Below are positions 18,700-28,530 of a stretch of 64,000 nucleotides of DNA, piece by piece. The number at the start of each line of letters is the position of its first letter. Within the stretch, counting starts at the first letter, position 1. The notes below the pieces were generated by a model, which saw only the letters and a program-made list of their open reading frames with translations, did no database searches and was not told the origin of the DNA. This stretch comes from Leptospira ognonensis (GTDB lineage Bacteria; Spirochaetota; Leptospiria; Leptospirales; Leptospiraceae). A program made the translations under genes and the position numbers. The stretch covers positions 310,001 through 374,000 of the forward strand of contig NZ_RQGD01000035.1 in the NCBI RefSeq assembly GCF_004770745.1, read 5' to 3'.

Positions 18700-20520
18700 C
18701 TAACTAGCCTTTTTGGAGAGGTTTTCCAATTTAATGAGCGATGCCCGTAACTCCGTACTTTGCGGGGTATTCTTGACACCTTGTTGTAATACCTTAATTG
18801 CTTTGGGTTTCGCATTTTCTTTTAGATAACACTGGGCAAGTAATATACTTGCTTTGGAAAAAGAATGATCGGAAGAGAGTGACATCTTGAGTGCCCGTTT
18901 TGCTTCCGCAATCTTTCCTGCCTTATAATAAGCCCTTCCCATCATAAAATGGGAACTTGCGGTGTTATCGCCAGATGTTTTCAAATATGCTTCTAAATAA
19001 CGTATCGCTTCTATAAAGTTGCCGTCTCGATAATGGATCTTTCCAAGAAACATCAGCGTTTCTTTTAAAGAGGGATCAATCGAATATGCTTTTGATGCGA
19101 GGGCATAAGCATCCTCATTTTTCATTTTTGTATTCGCCTGTTTCGCTAACTGAATGTAATGCGAAGCTTCCGGCAATGAATCACTACAGTATAAAAATAA
19201 ATAAGATAAATCGTCACCGATCTTTGCATCTCCTTGGTAGGCTCGAAATCGATTCAGAAAATTCTGAGATAGGCGTTGCAGATCTACCTTTCCCTTCCCA
19301 TCCTCCATCAGCTTCTGACGTTCATCATGCAACCAGGATTGTAATCTTTCTGCACCAATTTCTTCTTTTTTCAGATTTCTTTGTTCACTGAAACCATCCG
19401 AAATCAGTAATAGGAAATCGCCTGGATCCAGTTTGCCTTGCTTTTCTTCATAATCAGACTTGCGCACTGGTAAAATGCCGAGTGGGACACCTTTGGTATC
19501 ATAGGATACAAAAGCATCATCGGCCGATTTGTAGTGTAACATTCGTTGGTGCCCTGCATTCACATACCCAAAGGTATAATCACTAAAGATCCGAACCATA
19601 AAAGCAGTAAAGTAAGTGGATTCAGGCAATTGTTCCCTTAAATTTTCCCCAAGCTCTTCCATGATCTCTGTGAGACCAAGCCCTGCCATGACAGAACGAC
19701 GAAACTGGTGGTGGATGGCCATCGTTACGAGTGCTGCTGGAATGCCATGACCAGAGACATCTATATTGATGGCAGTTAAGGAATGCCCCTGCCGAACAAT
19801 ATCGACTAAGTCTCCGCTGACTTCGGCCATCGGTTCCCAATGCGAAGCAAAATAAACACCATTCCAAGCGCTCAAGTCCTGCGGTAGGATTTGACTTTGG
19901 ACATTTCGCCCCATCTTCAGATCCCATTCTAATTGGTTCAAAATCGCTGCTTCTCTAGCACGTGCAGTCACCAAACCCTCTATCAACCTAACGCCTGATA
20001 ATGCCAATGCGAGCTGAGAAGTTAAGGCCTCTAAAATTTCCAAATCATCGACTAGATAAAAATTCTCTCGATTGCTTTCGACTGCGAGAGTCCCAAGTAT
20101 CTCTTCCTTTTGCATGATCGGAACGCACATGACGGATCTCGTTTTCTCCTCTTCATCAATAAAATCGGGAGACCTACTTAGGTCATTGACAAGGATTGAT
20201 TTTTTCGATTCGAATACCGTACCCGAATACCCCTCTCCTGATTTTAAATTTCTTCGTGGAGGTTCTGTTTCTTTTACAAACTTGACGGGGACTAAAAATT
20301 CACCGTCCCATAACCTGAGTGTCGTATTGTCCGATTCGAAAATCTCCTGGCAAATGAGCATTACTTTTGAAAATAATTGATCTTCCTTATCTAGATTTGC
20401 GAATTCTTTGGATATATAAAGAAGAATGGAAATTTTATCTTTGTCTGTTAAACCCCCAACGACCTTGTTTTGGCCTCGGAAGTTTACGAGCATACGTTTT
20501 GATACTTTGAAATCAACCAT
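18700..20520 (-). CDS. GAF-domain PP2C/SpoIIE-type serine phosphatase with C-terminal TPRs
   Basis: The 606-residue soluble protein carries a GAF sensor domain (about residues 30-180, with VKETEPPRRNLKSGEGYSG and VMCVPIM), a short coiled linker, an RsbU/SpoIIE PP2C phosphatase domain (about 195-410, with metal-binding GDLVDIV, NIDVSGHGIPAAL and LISDGFSEQRN), then at least four TPR units (about 430-600). Proteins of this architecture dephosphorylate anti-anti-sigma factors (STAS proteins); no STAS or kinase partner is adjacent. It directly precedes amtB. About 145 bases upstream are gene-free and presumably hold its promoter. The ligand of the GAF domain is unknown. Confidence 0.87.
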   Translation of the reverse strand: MVDFKVSKRMLVNFRGQNKVVGGLTDKDKISILLYISKEFANLDKEDQLFSKVMLICQEIFESDNTTLRLWDGEFLVPVKFVKETEPPRRNLKSGEGYSGTVFESKKSILVNDLSRSPDFIDEEEKTRSVMCVPIMQKEEILGTLAVESNRENFYLVDDLEILEALTSQLALALSGVRLIEGLVTARAREAAILNQLEWDLKMGRNVQSQILPQDLSAWNGVYFASHWEPMAEVSGDLVDIVRQGHSLTAINIDVSGHGIPAALVTMAIHHQFRRSVMAGLGLTEIMEELGENLREQLPESTYFTAFMVRIFSDYTFGYVNAGHQRMLHYKSADDAFVSYDTKGVPLGILPVRKSDYEEKQGKLDPGDFLLLISDGFSEQRNLKKEEIGAERLQSWLHDERQKLMEDGKGKVDLQRLSQNFLNRFRAYQGDAKIGDDLSYLFLYCSDSLPEASHYIQLAKQANTKMKNEDAYALASKAYSIDPSLKETLMFLGKIHYRDGNFIEAIRYLEAYLKTSGDNTASSHFMMGRAYYKAGKIAEAKRALKMSLSSDHSFSKASILLAQCYLKENAKPKAIKVLQQGVKNTPQSTELRASLIKLENLSKKAS

Positions 20521-20665
20521 TGGTGTACCTTTCCTTTATGCATTGCAAAAATCGTACCGACTAGGCATCTCGCTCTAAAAAGCCGATTAATCATGGATTT
20601 TTCTACATAGTGTACGTAATTTACACATATACCTAGAGGAAGAGTATATATTTATAGCAGTTTAC

Positions 20666-21724
20666 TTAAATGCCAGACGAATTTATGTCGGATTTTGCAA
20701 TTTCGAATTGGGTCTGGATTTGAAAGCCAAGACGAGTCTCTGGTTCATAGGACTCTAGAGTTTTTCTGATTCCTGTTCTCTGTAGATATAAACTTCCCAG
20801 AACCCCGGCTCCAAAAACGGAAGGTAATATTTCTGATTTGATGCCCGCGGACAAACCGTACACAGGATCGAGAGCCCCATTGCTTGTCGCGTTGTAAAAT
20901 TTTGATAGAGCCATGAGGAAATCCAAACTCGGAAGGATATGGTATCCCGTACCGAAAGTGCCTGAGTAAGAGCTACTTACGGGAAATGGTGGCTTTTCTT
21001 CTAAACCATTTTGCGAAAACATAGCGTGCTCCCAAAAGGTTCTTACCATTTCGCCATAAATAAAAAAACTTTGGTTGAGATCATATTGTATCCCAAGCGA
21101 AATTTTCTCCGGGTATCTTTCTTTTAAAGTATCTGTTCCGAGATATTGACTAAACTGGTTCGTGCCAGGACTTTCAGCCACCATTCCCAATGATATTTTT
21201 TCAAAGAGGATTCCAATGGATGCAAAAGCATTCAAGGAGTATGTGCTGTAACCACCTGGTCGGGTCGAAACGCTCGGTCCGAGTCCCGCTCCTAAAAAAA
21301 TAGAATCATTGAATTTATAACTCAGTACGGTTTGTCCCGTATAATTGATCAATCTCTCGTCGGAAGGAAAAAATCGTGTATAAACCGGTTTAAAACGAAC
21401 ACCCACACCAAAGGATTCCGTAATCCTGTAGAAGCCGCCCCCATTGAAGATGACAGGTCCTAGGGCTTTCTCGGCCGAAATCCCCATTCCACCTGCCTCT
21501 GCTAGGTTTTTTCCGTGCGAAACCAAAAAAGCGGGATTTCCAGATAGATTTGCCATTGGGTCACGCAACCCCGCTCCATTAGAGAAGAGAGCCGCATTAT
21601 AACTCCCAGACTCTGCCTGAGAATAACCCGCAAACTGGGAAAATAAATGAGTCGGCAGAAGGAAAAGGAGGAAGAGGAATTTCGAAAACCGAATCAAAGT
21701 ACATTCCCTTAGCTTGAAAATCAT
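20666..21724 (-). CDS. Putative outer-membrane beta-barrel protein
   Basis: A 352-residue product with a signal peptide (FSKFLFLLFLLPTHLFSQ, about residues 12-30) and many alternating amphipathic strands rich in Gly and Tyr, such as VGVRFKPVYTRF and LGAGLGPSVSTRP. The N-terminal part (AALFSNGAGLRDPMANLSGNPAFL) resembles FadL/PorV-like or UPF0164 barrel proteins, where a NPA segment is frequent. The ATG at 21724 places the signal peptide near the start; a longer frame begins at 21802 but would overlap the divergent gene. No enzyme motif is seen; substrate unknown. Confidence 0.6.
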   Translation of the reverse strand: MIFKLRECTLIRFSKFLFLLFLLPTHLFSQFAGYSQAESGSYNAALFSNGAGLRDPMANLSGNPAFLVSHGKNLAEAGGMGISAEKALGPVIFNGGGFYRITESFGVGVRFKPVYTRFFPSDERLINYTGQTVLSYKFNDSIFLGAGLGPSVSTRPGGYSTYSLNAFASIGILFEKISLGMVAESPGTNQFSQYLGTDTLKERYPEKISLGIQYDLNQSFFIYGEMVRTFWEHAMFSQNGLEEKPPFPVSSSYSGTFGTGYHILPSLDFLMALSKFYNATSNGALDPVYGLSAGIKSEILPSVFGAGVLGSLYLQRTGIRKTLESYEPETRLGFQIQTQFEIAKSDINSSGI

Positions 21725-21778
21725 TTTACTGTCATGATTGGCCAAGTTTCTTGGAAAGAAAAGGGATTTCTTATTTCT

Positions 21779-22204
21779 ATGACAAGACCTATGTACAAAC
21801 AATTCCGATCACCACAGGGATGGTATTCTCTTTTGTATCCCGCTAATTGGGAGCATATGGTAGTCGAGGAAATTCCAGCCTTCTTTAAACCGGAATCAGG
21901 CGGTGCCTTGCAATTTTATGCGTTTGAGTCAAAAGTAGATTCTTTTGATGTAAACCAGGAACTTGAAAACTATCTCAAAATTCATGGCATTGCTTATGAC
22001 GAAGAGATGGTAGCTGAGTTTGAAAACGAGGAGGGAACCTCCATTCGGGCTTGCGAATTTAGAATTGAAGACAGAGAATGGCTTGCCTATATCATAGCAA
22101 ACCAGAAACAAATGCTACTCGCTACTTATAATTCAGATGAGGAAATTGGGGATGAGACCTTCAGCGACCTATCCAATATCATTAGCTCGATCCGTTTTCT
22201 TTAA
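21779..22204 (+). CDS. Small conserved protein of unknown function
   Basis: A 141-residue acidic protein beginning MTRPMYKQFRSPQGWYSLLYPANW, with no signal peptide or membrane segment. The pattern 'GWYSLLYPANWE' followed by a C-terminal SDLSNIISSIRF resembles the PsbP/Mog1-like fold, in which a short beta-sheet domain opens with a FSF-P-W motif and ends in a helix with 'I..S..f'. This is a fold-level suggestion only. An upstream in-frame ATG at 21734 is possible but would overlap the start of the divergent barrel gene; only about 54 bases separate the chosen starts. Confidence 0.55.
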   Translation: MTRPMYKQFRSPQGWYSLLYPANWEHMVVEEIPAFFKPESGGALQFYAFESKVDSFDVNQELENYLKIHGIAYDEEMVAEFENEEGTSIRACEFRIEDREWLAYIIANQKQMLLATYNSDEEIGDETFSDLSNIISSIRFL

Positions 22205-22249
22205 TTTTTTTCTTTACTTCCGAAAATTCTCCTTCGATATTACTTTCAT

Positions 22250-22263
22250 TTTATATATAAAAA
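22250..22263. promoter_or_regulatory. AT palindrome in the AsmA-like gene leader
   Basis: TTTTATATATAAAA is a perfect 14-base palindrome about 15 bases before the ATG and just upstream of the AGGAG ribosome-binding site. It may serve as or overlap a -10 element (TATATA). Simple AT composition makes it weak evidence for a specific operator. Confidence 0.3.
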
Positions 22264-22277
22264 TCTAGGAGAATCGC

Positions 22278-23720
22278 ATGAAAAAAATCATCTACGGCGT
22301 AGGTGGGTTCTTTGGTCTATTGATCATCGTACTCGTATTGGCTCTTGTTTTTGCAGGAAGTTTTTTAACCAATGAATTTCTGGTAAAACAAATTGAATCT
22401 GCCATCAATGTGAGGGCAAATGTAGATAAGGTCAATATCAACCTATTTAGTGCCCTTTCTAGTATCGAAGTAGAAGGGATTCAACTAACTTACCGTGATG
22501 ATGTGGCTGATAAAGGAACACCGCTTCCAGAAAGAAAGCCTCTCAAATCCTCTGTCATTTCCATTAGCAAAGCAGATATCAAACTCTCTCTAATCGGAAT
22601 TTTACAGAAAAAATTTGAACTTAAAAAACTTTTGATCAGTGAGCCAAAAGTATCTCTTATCATGTTTGAAAATGGCGGTAATAACCTCACGACCTTATTT
22701 AAATCTCCGGCACTTGTTAATGGCGAACCAAATCCCGCTCTCACTCCCGAAGCCATAGCGGAAAGAAAAAAAGAAGCAGAAGAAGAAAGAAGGGCCTCGA
22801 AAGACGAACCCTCTGAGCCTTTTACCGCCAAAGATATTCCTGTTGCCATCAAGATGGGACTCGTGGGAGCAGAAAAAGGCGACATTCAAGTAACAATGAA
22901 AAAAACGGGGCAAGTGATTAAGGTTCAAGATTTGAATTTCAAATTATCTGATATCGACATCGATGGAAGTGATCTATCCTCGCATAACCACGTTGGAGTT
23001 GGCTTTGACGCCGATGTTACGATCATAGGTAAAAACAAACAAGAAGCTGCTAAATTTCTTTTGGATACAGATGGAGACTTGCAACCGTTTGTTGAAAAAT
23101 CGGGTTTAGTAAATCCGAGTGTTGTTTATAATGTAAAAATGGAGGAAAACTCTTTTCTTTCTGGTTTCGCAGCCTTTGACGCCATAGCAGGAGAATTGCC
23201 ATTGCTCAACCAAGCCGGTTTAAAATTGGACAAGTTGAAAGAAAAATCAATTCTTAAAAAGGATGTGAAATTCAAAATTGCATACAGTGATGGAAAAGTA
23301 ACCTTCCTGGATGAACCCACCTTCCCTTCTAAAAATTATGATCTGCAAATTGAGAAAGGGTCCTTTCTCGTGATACCGACAAATTACCATGAAATGAGAA
23401 TGGGTATGTTATACGAGGAAGATGAATCTAAAAAATCTATTTCTGGAGTCGATGCAAAAATTAAAGAAGCAACGAAAGGTCAGGGCGATCCTAAGGAATT
23501 GCGGAACAAGATTTTAGGAAATTTGATCAAAGATGAGAGAATTTTTATTCCCTTTAAAACCTCTGGTGATTTGAGAAATCCTACCGTCACCTTGGGAGTT
23601 GAAATCGGCTCCCTCTCGGATTTGATCGGCGGTGCCGTTAAGGGAGCAATCAAGGGCAAAATTGGCGAGGAGTTGAAAAAAATTCCTGGCGGTGATGCGT
23701 TAAAAAAATTCGGATTCTAG
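22278..23720 (+). CDS. AsmA-like inner-membrane anchored protein
   Basis: The 480-residue protein has a single N-terminal membrane anchor (residues 5-30) and a large periplasmic region. The start (VGGFFGLLIIVLVLALVFAG followed by IESAINVRANVDKVNINLFS and VEGIQLTY) is typical of AsmA/YhdP/DUF748 proteins, which are thought to move or organise phospholipids between membranes. A Glu/Lys/Arg-rich segment (about 155-180) interrupts it. The C-terminus ends with IGSLSDLIGGAVKGAIKG, a glycine-rich amphipathic helix common in this group. AGGAG lies 5 bases upstream of the ATG. A hairpin follows the stop. Confidence 0.7.
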   Translation: MKKIIYGVGGFFGLLIIVLVLALVFAGSFLTNEFLVKQIESAINVRANVDKVNINLFSALSSIEVEGIQLTYRDDVADKGTPLPERKPLKSSVISISKADIKLSLIGILQKKFELKKLLISEPKVSLIMFENGGNNLTTLFKSPALVNGEPNPALTPEAIAERKKEAEEERRASKDEPSEPFTAKDIPVAIKMGLVGAEKGDIQVTMKKTGQVIKVQDLNFKLSDIDIDGSDLSSHNHVGVGFDADVTIIGKNKQEAAKFLLDTDGDLQPFVEKSGLVNPSVVYNVKMEENSFLSGFAAFDAIAGELPLLNQAGLKLDKLKEKSILKKDVKFKIAYSDGKVTFLDEPTFPSKNYDLQIEKGSFLVIPTNYHEMRMGMLYEEDESKKSISGVDAKIKEATKGQGDPKELRNKILGNLIKDERIFIPFKTSGDLRNPTVTLGVEIGSLSDLIGGAVKGAIKGKIGEELKKIPGGDALKKFGF

Positions 23721-23732
23721 TATTGTTTTCTC

Positions 23733-23765
23733 ACCAGGCGTCTTAACAGCGATAAGTCGCCTGGT
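23733..23765 (+). terminator. Hairpin between AsmA-like gene and adenylate cyclase gene
   Basis: ACCAGGCG pairs with CGCCTGGT, and after one T-T mismatch CTTA pairs with TAAG, around a 7-base loop. No T-tract follows (ATCTCTATAT), so intrinsic termination is doubtful. It ends 13 bases before the annotated ATG of the cyclase and could affect its expression. Confidence 0.5.
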
Positions 23766-23778
23766 ATCTCTATATCCG

Positions 23779-25896
23779 ATGGAAAGGAAATTAAATCAAT
23801 TGCTGAATTTTTGCTATTTCATAGTTTTCAACCTACTCCCTTTTCTGTTTTTTCCAACAAATATTTTCGCGATAGATGTCTCCGACCTACAGTATGGATC
23901 TCTCATTGGGAGAGACATATCGTTTTTCGAAGACAGAGATTCTAAATACACAATCGCGGACATTAGGGCAAACCATCCCAATGTTCACTTTGTTCCATCC
24001 AAACAAGAGACTTTAAATTTTGGACACACCTCATTTAGCCACTGGTTAAAACTTGATTTGAGAAATGGCTCTCCTAATTCTACGACATCAATTTTAGAAA
24101 TTGATTATAATAATATTGACGAGGTGGATTTTTATCATCCGATTTCGGGAGAGACGGAAAACGAATATGAAATGTTTCGATCGGGAATGAGCTACCCCTT
24201 CCATGTTCGTAAGTCCATTCATCGAAATTTTATTTATAAAATAACTCTCCAGCCAAGCGAAGTGAAAACCATTTACCTAAGGATCCGCACCATGGGAGGT
24301 CTCATACTCCCCATCCATCTTTGGAACCAAGATGATTTTTATCTTCATGATTCCAAACAAATGCAGGGACTAGGTTTTTATTTTGGCATTATGTTTGTGA
24401 TGCTAATCTACAACTTGTTCATATTTATTTCGGTGAAAGATGTCAGTTATCTTTATTATATAGGATATATCTTCGGTCTTTCCGGCATCCAACTAGTGTT
24501 AACCGGACTTGGATTTCAATACTTTTGGAGTGAAAGTCCTTGGTGGCAGCAAAATCTTTATGTAATTTTTTCCTCAATTTGTATGAGCATGTCCTTACTC
24601 TTTGCAAAATCATTCTTAAATATCAAAGGTCTATCCCAAAAGTTAAATTTAATTTTAAAAATGGGAGCTGCCTTAAATTTTTTACTTCTCCCTTTGATTT
24701 TCATTTTACCTAGAAATGTTAATATTATCGTTGCGATAGTCCTTAGCGTTCCTAGTATCATGCTTGCCATTTATGCAGGAGTCTTTAGCTATCTACGTCA
24801 GTACCGACCTGCAAGATATTATCTTCTCGCCTTTACGATGTTAATCTTAAGTGGACTTTTTGTGATCATGAAATTTTTGAATCTGATTGAATCCAATTTT
24901 TTTACCGATTATGGATTGTACGTAGGGTCATGTTTGGAAGTGGTTTTGCTTTCCTTTGCCTTAGCCTCACGCATCAACACTATCAAAAGAGAAAAAGAAG
25001 AAGCTCAGGCAAAAACTCTGGAAATGCAGAAAATTTTGACTGAGTCTTATGCTAGGTTTGTTCCTAGAGATTTCCTTTCCAATCTAGGAAAAGAATCAAT
25101 TTTGGACGTAAAGTTAGGTGACCAAATCCAAAAAGAGATGTCTGTCCTTTTTAGTGATATTCGTGCTTTTACAACTCTATCCGAAAAAATGACGCCCGCA
25201 GAAAATTTCAATTTTATCAATTCCTACCTGAGTCGAATGAGTCCTATCATCCAAAGGAATCGTGGATTCATTGATAAGTTCATTGGAGATGCAGTGATGG
25301 CACTTTTTGATAAATCAGTGATAGATGCAGTAAGGTCAGGCATTGAGATGCAATTGTATTTAAAAGAATACAATTCCTATCGAAACAATCGTGGCTATGA
25401 TCCGATTGAAATAGGGATAGGAATCCATACTGGATCACTTATGCTCGGAACCATTGGTGCCGAAGAAAGGCTCGAAGGAACAGTCATTTCGGACACAGTC
25501 AATTTAGCCTCTCGCATTGAAAATTTAACAAAAATTTATGGATCAAAAATTGCGGTAAGTGAGGAGACGGTTGCGGAAGTGAAAAGAGAAGGATCGTATT
25601 CTTTCCGTTTTCTAGACCGAGTGAAAGTAAAAGGAAAAATGAAAGCAGTTTCGATCTATGAAATTTTGGACGGGGACGAGCAGGAAAGTAAATCCGCAAA
25701 GTTGGAAACAAAAGAAATTTATGACAAAGCAGTCAAATTATTTCATGAGAAGATGTACCGCGAATCCAAGGCATATTTTGATCAGGTGCTCAAGGTAAAC
25801 CCGAAGGATAAGGTCACCGCGCTCTATCTAAAACGATTGTACGCTCTGGCAAACCAAGTAACGATGCGCAGTGTTAGTGGATATGCGAATTCATAA
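23779..25896 (+). CDS. 7TMR-DISM sensor with class III adenylate cyclase domain
   Basis: A 705-residue membrane signal protein: signal peptide (to about residue 30), periplasmic 7TMR-DISMED2 sensor (about 45-190; FSHWLKLDLRN and SEVKTIYLRIRT), seven membrane helices (about 195-400), a coiled linker, the class III nucleotide cyclase domain (about 450-620), and a C-terminal TPR-like tail. Cyclase residues seen are FSDIRAFTTLSEK (metal-binding Asp), DKFIGDAVMALF (second Asp plus adenine-specifying Lys) and TVISDTVNLASR (Asp, Asn and Arg), so ATP is the likely substrate and cAMP the product. No Shine-Dalgarno precedes the ATG; a TTG at 23800 has AAGGAAA upstream and keeps the signal peptide. Confidence 0.88.
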   Translation: MERKLNQLLNFCYFIVFNLLPFLFFPTNIFAIDVSDLQYGSLIGRDISFFEDRDSKYTIADIRANHPNVHFVPSKQETLNFGHTSFSHWLKLDLRNGSPNSTTSILEIDYNNIDEVDFYHPISGETENEYEMFRSGMSYPFHVRKSIHRNFIYKITLQPSEVKTIYLRIRTMGGLILPIHLWNQDDFYLHDSKQMQGLGFYFGIMFVMLIYNLFIFISVKDVSYLYYIGYIFGLSGIQLVLTGLGFQYFWSESPWWQQNLYVIFSSICMSMSLLFAKSFLNIKGLSQKLNLILKMGAALNFLLLPLIFILPRNVNIIVAIVLSVPSIMLAIYAGVFSYLRQYRPARYYLLAFTMLILSGLFVIMKFLNLIESNFFTDYGLYVGSCLEVVLLSFALASRINTIKREKEEAQAKTLEMQKILTESYARFVPRDFLSNLGKESILDVKLGDQIQKEMSVLFSDIRAFTTLSEKMTPAENFNFINSYLSRMSPIIQRNRGFIDKFIGDAVMALFDKSVIDAVRSGIEMQLYLKEYNSYRNNRGYDPIEIGIGIHTGSLMLGTIGAEERLEGTVISDTVNLASRIENLTKIYGSKIAVSEETVAEVKREGSYSFRFLDRVKVKGKMKAVSIYEILDGDEQESKSAKLETKEIYDKAVKLFHEKMYRESKAYFDQVLKVNPKDKVTALYLKRLYALANQVTMRSVSGYANS

Positions 25897-25897
25897 T

Positions 25898-25934
25898 AAA
25901 AAAGCCCGAGGCATTTCTACCCTGGGCTTTTTTT
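25898..25934. terminator. Bidirectional rho-independent terminator
   Basis: An A-run, AGCCC and AGG on the left pair with CCT, GGGCT and a T-run on the right (one bulged G). T-tracts occur on both strands, so it can end transcription of both the cyclase gene and the convergent typA gene. Confidence 0.85.
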
Positions 25935-25965
25935 AGAACAGTCTATGATGGTTTAGAAACTCAGT

Positions 25966-27777
25966 TTAGTTTCTTCCACCACCAGATCTTTTTCTCATTG
26001 CCGCATCTAAAACTTTTTTCCGAAGGCGCAAACTCTGTGGTGTTACTTCCAAAAGTTCATCATCATCTAAAAATTCTATGGATTGCTCCAAAGTTAATTT
26101 TCTTGGTGGCGTAAGTCGAATCGCTTCGTCAGAACCAGAGGCACGAACGTTCGTTAACTTCTTTTCCCGCACAGGGTTTACTTCTAGATCAGATTCTCTA
26201 GAATTCATCCCCAAGATCATACCTGGATAGACTGCTACCTGTGGTTCGATAAAAAGGTCACCCCTTTCCTGCACTTTCCAAAGCGCATAGGCTGTCGCAT
26301 CTCCTGAGTCCATGGATATCAAAGCACCATTCTTTCTACCTGGGATTTCGCCTTTGTATTTATCATAGCGAAGGAAACGGCTAGACATCACACCTTCACC
26401 TCTGGTTTCAGAGATGAAATGCCCTCGGAAACCAATGAGTCCTCTTGTTGGAATTTCGTATTCAACACGAGTGATCCCCGAAGCGTGTGTTTCCATGCCA
26501 TGGAGTTCACCTTTTCTGCGATTGAGTTCTTGGATCACTTGACCCGAATAAATTTCAGGTAAGTCCATCACCAAATTTTCGTAAGGCTCCGTTTTCTCGC
26601 CTTGCTCATTTGTTTTTAAAATCACTTCTGGTCGCGAAACCTGGAGCTCGTATCCTTCACGTCGCATCGTCTCAATTAAGATGGAAAGGTGAAGTTCCCC
26701 GCGACCCAAGATTTTGAATCGGTCTTTGTCATCGGTCTCTTCGAGTTTTAAGGCAACGTTTGTTTCTAATTCCCTGTCTAGGCGTTCGCGAAGGTTTCTT
26801 GTCGTGACAAATTTCCCTTCTTTACCCGCAAAGGGAGAGTTGTTGATCATAAAGAACATGGAAACCGTTGGCTCTTCTACCTGGATCGCAGGCAAAGGAA
26901 GTGGATTTCCCATATCACAAACTGTATCTCCAATGAACATGTCAGGGATCCCAGCGATAGCGACGATATCACCCGAATTTGCTTCGTCTATCTCGTATCT
27001 TTGTAAGCCTTCATAGCCGTATACTTTCGAGATTTTATAATTTGCAGTCTTACCGTCCGTTTTTGCAAGCGTAACGTCCTGGCCTTTTTTAATGGTACCA
27101 GCATACATCTTACCTATGGCAATACGTCCCACGTATTCATTGTAATCCAGAGCAACAACTTGGAATTGGAGAGGTCTTGTGTCGTCTGTCTTTACGGGCG
27201 GAACATGTGCCAGAACCTTATCTAAGAGAGGTTCAATGCCTGTCCCTGGAGCTTCTTTAAGCTCATTCACAGCCCAGCCCTGTTTTGCAGAGGCGTAGAT
27301 GATAGGAAAATCGAGTTGTTCTTCGGTAGCACCGAGGTCTGAGAAAAGATCAAATACCTTATCCACGGCAAAAGCGGGTCTCGCACCATCACGATCCACT
27401 TTATTGACCACGACAATGGGCTTGTGGCCGAGCTGGAGGGACTTTCCCAACACAAAACGTGTCTGAGGCATGGGACCGTCGAAGGCGTCCACAAGGAGCA
27501 ACGTGCAGTCTGTCATCGACAAGACTCGCTCCACTTCTCCGCCAAAGTCAGCGTGGCCTGGAGTGTCCACGATGTTGATTCGTGTGTTTTTGTATTTCAC
27601 AGAAGTGTTTTTCGCGAGGATAGTAATCCCCTTTTCTTGTTCCAAAGCATTGGAATCCATGATTCGTTCTCTGTCTTCTTTCGCAGTGACCGCGCCAGTA
27701 TGGCGTAAGATACAATCAGTAAGGGTGGTCTTCCCATGGTCAACGTGGGCAATGATAGCAATATTTCGAATTTCCAT
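25966..27777 (-). CDS. typA: Ribosome-associated translational GTPase TypA/BipA
   Basis: Ribosome-binding GTPase of the EF-G family involved in 50S assembly and stress adaptation. The G domain opens [19 protein letters not shown] (G1), with [17 protein letters not shown] (G3) and [12 protein letters not shown] (G4); the C-terminal half has the BipA-specific [16 protein letters not shown] and [18 protein letters not shown]. The ATG at 27777 matches the usual N-terminus (603 residues); an upstream in-frame ATG at 27804 would add nine residues. It converges on the cyclase gene and diverges from rplU. Confidence 0.95.
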   Translation of the reverse strand: MEIRNIAIIAHVDHGKTTLTDCILRHTGAVTAKEDRERIMDSNALEQEKGITILAKNTSVKYKNTRINIVDTPGHADFGGEVERVLSMTDCTLLLVDAFDGPMPQTRFVLGKSLQLGHKPIVVVNKVDRDGARPAFAVDKVFDLFSDLGATEEQLDFPIIYASAKQGWAVNELKEAPGTGIEPLLDKVLAHVPPVKTDDTRPLQFQVVALDYNEYVGRIAIGKMYAGTIKKGQDVTLAKTDGKTANYKISKVYGYEGLQRYEIDEANSGDIVAIAGIPDMFIGDTVCDMGNPLPLPAIQVEEPTVSMFFMINNSPFAGKEGKFVTTRNLRERLDRELETNVALKLEETDDKDRFKILGRGELHLSILIETMRREGYELQVSRPEVILKTNEQGEKTEPYENLVMDLPEIYSGQVIQELNRRKGELHGMETHASGITRVEYEIPTRGLIGFRGHFISETRGEGVMSSRFLRYDKYKGEIPGRKNGALISMDSGDATAYALWKVQERGDLFIEPQVAVYPGMILGMNSRESDLEVNPVREKKLTNVRASGSDEAIRLTPPRKLTLEQSIEFLDDDELLEVTPQSLRLRKKVLDAAMRKRSGGGRN

Positions 27778-27891
27778 TGTTTTTACCAAAAATTCGGAAA
27801 GCATTCAGCTGTCGATGTGGATTTAAAATTGACAAGCTAGTAGACATAGAAATCCTGGTAAGAACCACTTGTTCGAGATTAGGAAAGGTAT

Positions 27892-28200
27892 ATGTTTGCC
27901 ATTATAGAACTCGGAGCCAAACAATTTAAAGTTGCTCCTGACCAATTTTTCGTTGCTGATAAGACTTCTAATGCTGTTGGAAATAGTTTTGATGCGAAAG
28001 TTTTATTACTTTCCGATGAAAACAAAGTCAATATCGGCTCTCCTGCTCTCGCTGGTGCGAAAGTTACCTTGAAAGTGATTGAAGACTGTAAGGGTGAAAA
28101 AATCCACGGTTTTAAATACAAAAAACGTAAAAATTACAAACGAGCTTGGGGACACAGACAGCAACTCCAAAAATTCCAAGTAGTTTCTATCAGTGGTTAA
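27892..28200 (+). CDS. rplU: 50S ribosomal protein L21
   Basis: The 102-residue L21 begins MFAIIELGAKQFKVAPDQ and ends with the basic RNA-binding stretch KIHGFKYKKRKNYKRAWGHRQ, both diagnostic. It binds 23S rRNA and needs L20 for assembly. AGGAAAGGT precedes the ATG. A TTGACA hexamer at 27829-27834 might be the -35 of its promoter, but no good -10 follows at normal spacing. It heads the run rplU-prp-rpmA. Confidence 0.97.
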   Translation: MFAIIELGAKQFKVAPDQFFVADKTSNAVGNSFDAKVLLLSDENKVNIGSPALAGAKVTLKVIEDCKGEKIHGFKYKKRKNYKRAWGHRQQLQKFQVVSISG

Positions 28201-28527
28201 TTGATATTATCAAAAATATACTATAAAGAAGGTAAGATCGCAGGTTTCCAAATAGAAGGTCACGCTCCAAAGGAATTTGGAGAAAAAGGGGAAAATCTCC
28301 TCTGCGCTGGTGTGTCCGTTCTTCTTCAATCCGTTCATTCCTACCTAGGGTGGAAGGAAAGATTGGAAGCAGAAAGTAAAAGGGAAGGTTTTCTAAGGTT
28401 TATGGTTCAGAGCGAGCATTTAGCTGATTTTCAAACAATCGGTGAGATGGTCAGGTTCGGCCTCCAAAACTTAGCCTCCCAACATGGAAATGCGATTCAG
28501 ATCTCAGAAGAAATCATAAAGGGGTAA
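28201..28527 (+). CDS. prp: Ribosomal-processing cysteine protease Prp-like protein
   Basis: The 108-residue protein sits between rplU and rpmA, as prp does in Firmicutes, where it removes an N-terminal extension of L27. The catalytic pair is visible: His in FQIEGHAPKE and Cys in NLLCAGVSVLLQS. Length and the C-terminal ISEEII segment match the family (YsxB/DUF464). The start is TTG immediately after the L21 stop with no gap. The L27 encoded downstream has no extension to cleave, so either the substrate differs or the protein has another role. Confidence 0.85.
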   Translation: MILSKIYYKEGKIAGFQIEGHAPKEFGEKGENLLCAGVSVLLQSVHSYLGWKERLEAESKREGFLRFMVQSEHLADFQTIGEMVRFGLQNLASQHGNAIQISEEIIKG

Positions 28528-28530
28528 AAA

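Noticed and set aside
27829..27860. TTGACA promoter for rplU
   Set aside because: No acceptable -10 hexamer lies 16-18 bases downstream, so only a possible -35 can be claimed.
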